Translations under genes and position numbers: made by a program
Shown here: positions 8,339 through 14,384 of the stretch, one piece after another
Position numbering within the stretch: the first letter of the stretch is position 1
Layout of the letters: every line of letters begins with the position of its first letter
Source: Saccoglossus kowalevskii
Taxonomy: Eukaryota; Hemichordata; Enteropneusta; Harrimaniidae
Direction of reading: 5' to 3'
Assembly (NCBI RefSeq): GCF_000003605.2
Contig: NW_003116451.1
Coordinates: forward strand, 470,857 to 485,240
Length of the DNA: 14,384 nucleotides
Notes under the pieces: model-generated
Database searches by the model: none
Told to the model about the DNA's origin: nothing
The model's input: the letters and a program-made list of their open reading frames with translations, nothing else

Positions 8339-9055
8339 ACAGTGACGTAGGATAAGTGGTAGAATTTGTCTGAAGTGTAGTTGAGAAGATTTTCTGTAAT
8401 GCGAAGTAACACTGAAATAATTATTTTAGTTGGATGACGCAGCTTGTTTTGGGATGTGAATTAGAATAGACAACTTTTCAGACACTAATTTAAAGAAAGA
8501 AACGATATAACAATGTTTCAACAATCCACTCGTAATATATGTTTTTTTTCAGTCTGACCTGTGAGGTTAAGATATCACCGTCAAAATTACCTGTCTCAAT
8601 TTCTTTTCCACTATTTTGTCATTATATGCTTATTTTAAAATTGATCGTATTTTATTGGTTGCAAATTATCAAGTAGTGGTATTTGATTATTATTTCAGTT
8701 GATTCATTTATTTTGTTATTACTACCTCATTTCACCATTTATTACTACTATCTGGTCGTTATCCATCGTATCATGGAGAGAAACGACATGGAAAGAAGTA
8801 GTCCCATATGTTATTGTAATTCAACAAGGATTATTGCAGAAATATTTAATATATTCCAATAATTTATTTTTAGTTTTCCGTAATTCATGTTTGTCGTCGT
8901 ATGTGTATGACTTATCTGTGTGCACTCTTGTTCCTAATTGCATATATTGAACTATACTGGTGCCCATCTAAATTATCCCTGCGTTACATGAACTGTGTAA
9001 TTTTATATTGATTAATGAGGTGTTAAAATATTGAATTTGTGTTTAGGGTTAATAT
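8339..9055. other. No gene recognised
   Basis: LINE B stops being recognisable at about 8340. The rest is AT-rich DNA. The 83-codon plus frame at 8699 is hydrophobic because of T-rich codons and matches nothing. No 3' end of LINE B, poly(A) tail or target duplication is evident. Confidence 0.5.
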
Positions 9056-9067
9056 TTGACCCGTGAC

Positions 9068-9101
9068 AGAGGCACCCTTTCCATTCCAAGGGTGTGCCTC
9101 T
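9068..9101. repeat. GC-rich hairpin
   Basis: AGAGGCACCCTT-tccattcc-AAGGGTGTGCCTCT: 12 paired bases with a 2-base bulge on the right arm and an 8-base loop, inside DNA that is otherwise very AT-rich. It is too short for a typical animal pre-miRNA and pairing does not extend outward. It could be a transposon end remnant or a transcript structure. Confidence 0.6.
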
Positions 9102-9381
9102 AAATTCAAAAACCATATCATAGACCATTTGAAGATGAAAAGTACACTCCATTTCACACCATGGTTACAATGTTTAAGTACAATGTTTTAGTGGGCTTTC
9201 TGCCGTGGCTATCGACGCGGAAAATCTTATTAATTTTAGAAATTAGAAGAATTGATTTTTTGTTAAATTTGAATAAATCGTCTGTTTAAAATCAAAAAGA
9301 TTGCTATGAATTCCCCATCATGTGTGCGTTATGTGTATTTTATCTGTATCAACTGATATATATGACCTGAGTTTTAGTGAC

Positions 9382-9600
9382 AATAATAAGGAAATAATCA
9401 AATAATGATGAAATGTATACTAGATAAAGGCAAAATAATATCTTGATAACGAAATAAAGGCGAAGTAATAGCAAAATATTCAAACGTTTATGAAATAATT
9501 ATCCAATAATTGCAAAATAAAGACAAAACAATGTTAAAATAATCAATGAATGAATAACAACAAAAATGATGGGACAATAATAGCGAAATAAGATTCAATT
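9382..9600. repeat. A-rich degenerate short-period repeat
   Basis: Roughly 220 bp made of variants of (g)(c)aaaataatN with a loose spacing near 10-12 bp. Examples are ggaaataatc, gcaaaataat, cgaaataaag, gcaaaatatt, tgaaataatt, gcaaaataaa, ttaaaataat and gcgaaataag. All are on the same strand, so the segment is strongly A-rich on plus. Looks like an eroded minisatellite; exact unit and copy number cannot be fixed by eye. Confidence 0.55.
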
Positions 9601-9742
9601 ATGAAACTAACATATAACTATCAAATAACGTTGGTTTCGAAAATGACGACCTATTGCATTCATAGACACCACACATAACGGATAAGGAAATTACTAAGAA
9701 ATATGACGTATCACCGAATATATAAAAATTGTTAAACTGTGC

Positions 9743-10016
9743 AAACCTAGAAAACAAAGGTGTACTTCTACGAAACTGTGGTGTAAGCCCTCAAAAAACA
9801 GAGATGCGCTAAGAAATCTAAAAAAACAGATGTATATCTAAGAAACAGTGGTGTAAATCTAAGAGAAACAGTGGTGTAAATCTAAGAAACAGTGGTGTAA
9901 ATCTAAGAAACAGTGGTGTAAATCTAAGAAACAGTGGTGTAAATCTAAGAAACAGTGGTGTAAATCTAAGAAACAGATGCGTAAACCTAACATACACAGA
10001 CTGGTGTAAACCTAAA
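9743..10016. repeat. 21 bp minisatellite
   Basis: Unit tctaagaaacagtggtgtaaa. Five perfect 21-mers are seen (9837-9857, 9881-9901, 9902-9922, 9923-9943, 9944-9964), with one 23 bp variant carrying an extra AG (9858-9880). Degenerate units follow on the right to about 10016 and precede on the left from about 9743 (aaaggtgta, gaaactgtggtgtaagc, aaaacagatgta). The homogeneous core between decayed flanks suggests recent local expansion or homogenisation. The unit is divisible by three, leaving frames open across it, but there is no gene context. Confidence 0.95.
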
Positions 10017-10144
10017 AACAGAGTGAACGGAAAATGACCTATTTATTGGCGTGTCATTGACGCAACAACAATTATACATTGTTATAATTTAAAAAAAAAT
10101 ATGAATTTGTAATTTGGTAAAATAAGCTTTAAAATAACCAGAGT

Positions 10145-10165
10145 TGGGCATATAATAATTGCCCA
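10145..10165. repeat. Small hairpin
   Basis: TGGGCA-tataataat-TGCCCA, perfect 6 bp arms. Short and probably incidental; it lies in a gene-free, AT-rich stretch (10017-10680) that holds nothing else I can support. Confidence 0.45.
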
Positions 10166-10720
10166 CCCAGGCAGTTAAACACCTCACAATTATACAAATC
10201 ACGTATTGCTATCACAAACTGTTATAGTCATGTTTTTAGTGATATTTTGTATATACCTTACAACAATATATGAAAAATTATGCTAGTAATAACGATGTTT
10301 GACAAAAATGTTCATTGTTTAAAATATATTTCCTGCAATTTATATTATTATATAGTCTATTTCAAAAGAAAACTAATATAGCACCAATTCACGAAATCGC
10401 AAAGACATGATTAAACTCGTAACCACGATGTAATATATCAGTGATCGCCATGGGAATAACGTAACTAATTGCATAACAATTTTTCAACAAAACTAATTCA
10501 ATTTGTGGATTATTCTAAATAAATGTATTAAAATATGCTTGAATTGAATAACCATCTGTGATTGACTGAGAGTTGGACATAGGAGATACAGTTAGTCCTT
10601 TATGGTGGCTTTAATAAAAATAGTGAATGATAAACTAATGTAATAAATGCAATTTGTTTATAGACATTCATTACGCGTAACTTCATTTAAAACTTGGCGA
10701 CTGCACACTGTAAACCTCCC

Positions 10721-10790
10721 CTCTGATTGGTTATTGATTACATAGTTAGATTCCTTTGTTTCACCTGTTTGACCTGTGGTGAACTCTGGG
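10721..10790 (+). promoter_or_regulatory. Candidate promoter with CCAAT box and DR4 element
   Basis: Immediately left of a GC-richer presumptive first exon. CTGATTGG at 10723-10730 is an inverted CCAAT box (CCAATCAG). TGACCT (10770-10775) and TGAACT (10780-10785), four bases apart, read on the minus strand as AGTTCA-ccac-AGGTCA, a DR4 arrangement of nuclear-receptor half-sites. TTCACC...GGTGAA (10760-10783) is also an inverted repeat overlapping it. There is no TATA box at the expected distance. Which factors bind is unknown. Confidence 0.4.
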
Positions 10791-10945
10791 CTAGGCAGGC
10801 TATTGTCTTCAGTTCAGCATGTGCTTCTGAAGAGTGAAGACGTCTCTGTGTCTGCTCTGAATTGCCCTGCCGCATTGGGTTTTCTGAAACTTGCTAGGTT
10901 TGCTAACATTTGTACACCGGTCCGGGAAGGTGCCACTAAACTGAG
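10791..10945 (+). other. Candidate 5' non-coding first exon
   Basis: About 155 bp with clearly higher GC than the surroundings, ending ACTGAG|gtaagg, a strong donor at 10946. No long frame crosses it. The only ATG visible, at 10819, gives ATG TGC TTC TGA, a minimal upstream ORF. The transcription start is not determined; the left end is arbitrary. It would be spliced to an exon further right; the strong acceptor at 14366-14367 is the best candidate in the window. Inference from base composition, promoter-like elements and the donor. Confidence 0.45.
10819..10830 (+). promoter_or_regulatory. Minimal upstream ORF (MCF-stop)
   Basis: ATG TGC TTC TGA in the presumptive 5' UTR exon. The context (cagcATGt) has a purine-poor -3 position, so initiation would be leaky. 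Such short upstream ORFs can damp translation of the main frame; whether this one does depends on the exon being real. Confidence 0.3.
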
Positions 10946-13589
10946 GTAAGGAAGGTTTTCTTTTCATTGTTGGCTTCATCAGCATGAAATTATTGGCAGT
11001 GATTTGTTTGAGTACTCGTATGAACTCGATTTTATCACTCTTACTTTGGGTTATTATTGCAAGTCTGTAAATGTTAGTATTCGTTAGTATTCGTTAAGAC
11101 TTATTTATTGAAAATTGTTTTGTTATTTATACTATTTGCGACCCATTTTTTGTGCCCAAACACATTGCGTGCATGTGATCAGCTGCACGTTTAATAGAGC
11201 ACATGGTATGCAATGTGTGCTTTGGCTCGTCAAAATGGTTGACAAATATTTCAGTTAGCATTGTTATTTATTGTTACATATTTTATTTGCCGTATATTTA
11301 TTGGTTGTATCGCTCGACTTTCTGCACATTTTAAGAGAAATGTATATTTAATTTACTGTACATTTTATGATAAGAATTGTTTGATTTACTTCGAATATTA
11401 GTTTCCCTATTTTGTTTTGTATATTTTAGAACCATATTCTGGAGATGTAATAACTTGTTCTGATTCCGTAACGATTGACCATATGGAATAAATATACGAT
11501 ATAACCAGAGTACGCGTTTCTAGTTGGTGGCGTAAGAGACTGTAATACCTGTGGGAGCTTGTGATGCCTACAATTGCAGTTTCACCAGATCAGGAAACGA
11601 ATGATGAAATAAATGTTTTAGATTTGTATATATATATTCGTAGATAATTCAAAATAAAACAAACTCTTTCGTAAATTTCGATAATTGCATACATAAATAC
11701 ATACGTTTTAATGTTATACCTTAGTCGAAAATATGGTATTTTTATATTTTGAAATACCATGACATTTGTTATTTGCTTATTATTTTTGTGAAGAAAACAT
11801 GTAGCTCCTATGGAAAGTAATTTTTTTCATGACTTTGTTTTATATTTTGTTTCAAAAATATTATGTATAAAACAAGTGTGACATTTTTGTTGAATAATTT
11901 ATTCCACTCACTTGCCATTTTTTTCACACTAAATGTAAAAAGACAAACAAACGAACAAACAAAGGATAGAAAGAACTCCCTTGTGATAAGGGTGTTGGAG
12001 GTTCGAAATACATTCTGAAACATCGAAATTATTATTATTTTGACCACGGACTTGCCTTTGACATTTACGTTTGAAAAAGGTGTGTTCCAAATAATTACAA
12101 ACCATGGCATTAAAAGTAGAACTACAAACAGTGATGATGATAATTTAAGGATACAATGGTATAGCAATTACACATAATCAATGAAATCATGACCATATGA
12201 TGACCGGATATTTCATATATCTTGTTCGACAACACAATTACAGTGCTCGATGCAGGTCCCTGTCTGAAGCAGTATTTACGATATAACATTTATGCATATT
12301 ATTTTGGCCACATGACAATATATATTTATCTGATACATTGGTCATATTGGGAAGGTCTGATTTTTTTAATTTGTGTTGCTTTATTTTATTTTATTTCAAT
12401 TTATTATTTATTTGATAGCAGTTTTTCAGAGGTTTGGTAAAGGTTGGCCAGGGAAAATGCCTGGAAAAAGTGGTTAAATACTCTGGTCATTTTTTCAATT
12501 GTCTTTGAAGGCTAAGAATTCATGTTCTGTCGTCTACTGCGACAGACTGTTTATTTATTTGTTCATTTTACTGATGTGTTGCGCATGGCCACAAATATAC
12601 CATCTAGATCGTCAATGCTCCGGCGATCTAAATTTGCGATTGATTGCCGAAGCCCTGTCTAGCAGGAATTATTTGGGGAAATGGGTGGCGGTGCTGCTAC
12701 GATTGACGCAAATACACAAATACAATTGCAAATTTTAAATTTCTTCAGCATGAAGAATTTATTTGAATGCAACTATTGCGTAACATTTAAATTGACTGCA
12801 GTATTATTACTGTCACTCTCACATCAAATGTGTGTGGGAAGCGAACACTTTTTGCAGTTTGGCAAGACTTGAGTCATGTTCTCGTCTAATCGGTATTTGT
12901 GATAATTTGTTTCTGCCATGTAAATGCATTTTCTCGCAATTTTTGTGGCCTTTGATAATGCTCATTATAACCTGTTATATTTCAAAATTCCACACCACCA
13001 ACAGAACAAAAAATATTATTGGCGAGGGTGAAGATGAGCGTATCAGTGTAAATGAGCTGCGAGAAAGTGTCAGTTTCTCGCTTTATTTTCTCGCTTTTAC
13101 ATTTCATACTTTTCAGTGTAGCAATACTCTACGGGCAATCTTCCTGTACATTATATATTATCCACCAATTCATGTATAGCTTTATATAATAAATTAATAG
13201 AATTACTAGTATATTTTTTTAATTACAAAAAAGATTTCACAGCATTTTACAATTTTTGTCTTTACATTGAATATTTTTTTTTTCATTTCCAACAAATGTG
13301 TACACTTCCTGCTGCGTCTTCGCCAGCCAAGGTTCGTTATTCAGTCATCGCCTCAACACTGGGCATATTTAACTAAAATGGAAAAAAGTAAATAAGTAAA
13401 TACGAGTTATAACACTTTAAACAGCTGTAGTAAACAATGCATCAATTAAATAATTTCTGATCAATTGCAATATGGTTCAAATAAGAAACATTTTATTTCA
13501 GCTAAATTACTTAAATAAAAAGTTACATTATGTAGATACATTTTGATGAATATTTAAAGCTACGACTTCAATGCCATAGACAATTTTGG
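10946..13589. other. Presumptive first intron; no exon supported
   Basis: AT-rich. Two segments look slightly less random but were not called: 11561-11640 (ATG frame MPTIAVSPDQETNDEINVLDL) and 12995-13080 (after a ccaccaacag acceptor-like tract, frame GEGEDERISVNELRES). Neither has a matching donor and phase. Frames of 72-119 codons at 11808, 12222, 12499 and 12832 have no recognisable domain. A small stem TAGATCG...CGATCTA lies at about 12605-12631. Confidence 0.45.
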
Positions 13590-13950
13590 CCCGATCATCA
13601 ACAAAACATCACTGGTCTCTATACCAGGGCAATCGACCGGGAAAAGGGACCGGTCTTCGGTCGAACAGGTGGAGAAAATATGTCACTTCCGGAATAAGCG
13701 CGCAAAATAACGACCTACACTTGTACAATTTAAGTCACAATGTAAACATAAAAATCATAGATGATTTTCGTTGCATTTGACAATGATAAACATACCGATC
13801 ATTTTCATCGCTATCATCGGTAAAATCCGCCATTTTATTTGAGTGTGTTTATGACCTGGCTCTGAACAGTGATGTCATCAGGTGCACTATTGAAGGTATG
13901 TGATTCGTTGACTAAACCAGTCAGAGATCTCGTTACACAGGCAGCGATAG
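13590..13950. promoter_or_regulatory. CpG-rich patch with ETS-, YY1- and CRE-like sites
   Basis: CG dinucleotides cluster here (for example 13632-13665, 13690-13705, 13808-13832) against a CG-poor background. Sites seen: CACTTCCGGAA at 13684-13694 (ETS family core, GGAA on the minus strand), CGCCATTTT at 13829-13837 (YY1-type core) and the near-palindrome TGATGTCATCA at 13870-13880 (CRE/AP-1-like). This combination is common at animal housekeeping promoters. It may serve the minus-strand start at 13833, a plus-strand transcript, or both. Confidence 0.4.
13796..13833 (-). CDS. Candidate first coding exon, unidentified protein
   Basis: Minus strand: ATG at 13833-13831 in an excellent context (aaaATGGCG), an in-frame TAA just upstream, then MADFTDDSDEND and two bases of a further codon, followed by the donor CG|gtatgt at 13795. 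An acidic N-terminus beginning MAD is typical of many cytoplasmic or nuclear proteins, but 12 residues identify nothing. No following exon of matching phase was found to the left. The same bases make a good YY1 site, so the resemblance to a start may be secondary. Confidence 0.3.
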
Positions 13951-14367
13951 TTAAAAAAAATACTAAATTACAAGTACTTAACAAAACCATAAAAACAAAC
14001 ATAATAATTAAAAAAATAGTAAAAGTGAAATAAATATATAAATAAAATAAAATACACGCCAATCATGGTTACGCTATGAACGGTAGACCATTGAACACGG
14101 CCCATACCGTTGTAGTTTAATAATTAACATTCTTGTACTAATGCTAACAAATATAAACGCTATGGCAACGTATGCTCTCAATTTTATGAGGTTTGCCTGC
14201 GACGAAGTAGAATTGTTGGTCTGGTCCCCAGTGTCCTTGAAAACGTTTGACGACGCATACACAGTTCAGCAGTTATTTCAAATTTCATCAATACATGTAC
14301 TGCATGATGAAATCCACTTGAGTGGTTGCCTTACATGACCTTCTAACTATCATGATTTATATTTCAG

Positions 14368-14384
14368 TCAGTTTGACAATGATG
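14368..14384 (+). CDS. Start of a candidate coding exon cut by the window end
   Basis: A strong 3' splice site lies at 14343-14367: a branch-point-like ctaactat, then a U-rich atgatttatatttcag. Twelve bases into the exon comes ATG ATG (14379 and 14382) with A at -3, a good start context. The exon continues past the window. With the non-coding exon ending at 10945 this makes a coherent model: 5' UTR exon, 3.4 kb intron, then the coding exon. The protein cannot be named. Confidence 0.4.

Noticed and set aside
11995-12015. GGAGGTTCGAAATAC resembling a tRNA/SINE B box
   Set aside because: The flanking bases do not form a T-stem and no A box lies at the proper distance on either strand.
11808-12167. 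119-codon minus-strand hydrophobic frame that could suggest a membrane protein
   Set aside because: Its hydrophobicity comes from T-rich codons and simple sequence (for example the antisense of aaacaaacgaacaaac); no family motif and no exon signals.
13264-13400. Open stretches on both strands around the CTGCTGCGTCTTCGCCAGCC segment
   Set aside because: On the minus strand, no acceptor gives a phase compatible with the 13796-13833 exon without an early stop; on the plus strand there is no start or splice context.
13835-14262. Minus-strand frames of 75 and 62 codons with transmembrane-like runs
   Set aside because: They overlap A/T homopolymer-rich DNA, end without donor sites, and lack any receptor or transporter motif; a stop separates the first from the ATG at 13833.
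14141-14338. Plus-strand 65-codon frame containing MATYALNFMRFACDEVELLVW
   Set aside because: It is fairly coding-like in composition, but the opposite strand is equally open, it ends in a stop before the acceptor at 14367, and I recognise no family.
1-14384. CRISPR array, bacterial operon, tRNA or rRNA genes
   Set aside because: The only regular short repeat (21 bp, 9.8-10.0 kb) has no spacers; no tRNA cloverleaf or rRNA sequence was recognised, and all gene evidence is spliced and eukaryotic.

Overview
The window looks like nuclear DNA of an animal, most likely a marine invertebrate. It is strongly AT-rich, has no bacterial-style operon or dense coding, and carries GT-AG introns, decayed non-LTR retrotransposons, a foldback MITE, minisatellites and a recognisable animal receptor gene. 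The exact phylum cannot be read from the sequence. Almost every open frame above 60 codons here is a chance frame in AT-rich DNA.

The one securely identified gene runs leftward on the minus strand. Four spliced exons (5717-5802, 3308-3434, 3006-3047, 2675-2818) join with fully consistent phases. They encode the last 132 residues of an adhesion-type (family B2/secretin-like) seven-transmembrane receptor: TM5, the third intracellular loop, TM6, TM7 and a short Ser/Thr/Lys-rich tail ending in a stop. Exons for TM1-TM4, the GPS/GAIN region and the ectodomain were not found and probably lie to the right of the window. A second possible 3' terminal exon lies at 2270-2409.

The introns of this gene and their surroundings hold repeats. 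There are two inverted copies of an interspersed repeat (315-400 and 3467-3553), a degenerate ~125-157 bp tandem array (about 3880-4790), and a 125 bp TTAA-flanked MITE (4506-4630) nested in that array. Between 7.1 and 8.34 kb on the plus strand lie remnants of at least two CR1/Jockey-like LINEs: the C-terminal end of one, followed by endonuclease, linker and reverse-transcriptase pieces of another. From 9.38 to 10.02 kb there is an A-rich degenerate repeat and a clean 21 bp minisatellite.

The right third appears to hold the 5' end of another gene on the plus strand. A GC-richer segment at about 10.7-10.95 kb has an inverted CCAAT box, a DR4-type nuclear-receptor half-site pair and a strong splice donor at 10946. 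The last bases of the window contain a strong acceptor at 14367 followed within 12 nt by ATGATG. Between them, a CpG-rich patch (13.6-13.95 kb) contains a minus-strand ATGGCGGA start-like or YY1-like element. At the far left, a polyadenylation-like signal at 152 may mark the 3' end of a plus-strand gene outside the window.

How these genes work together cannot be inferred. The best-supported statement is a receptor gene 3' end in repeat-rich, mostly non-coding DNA, with a plausible promoter of an oppositely oriented neighbour.
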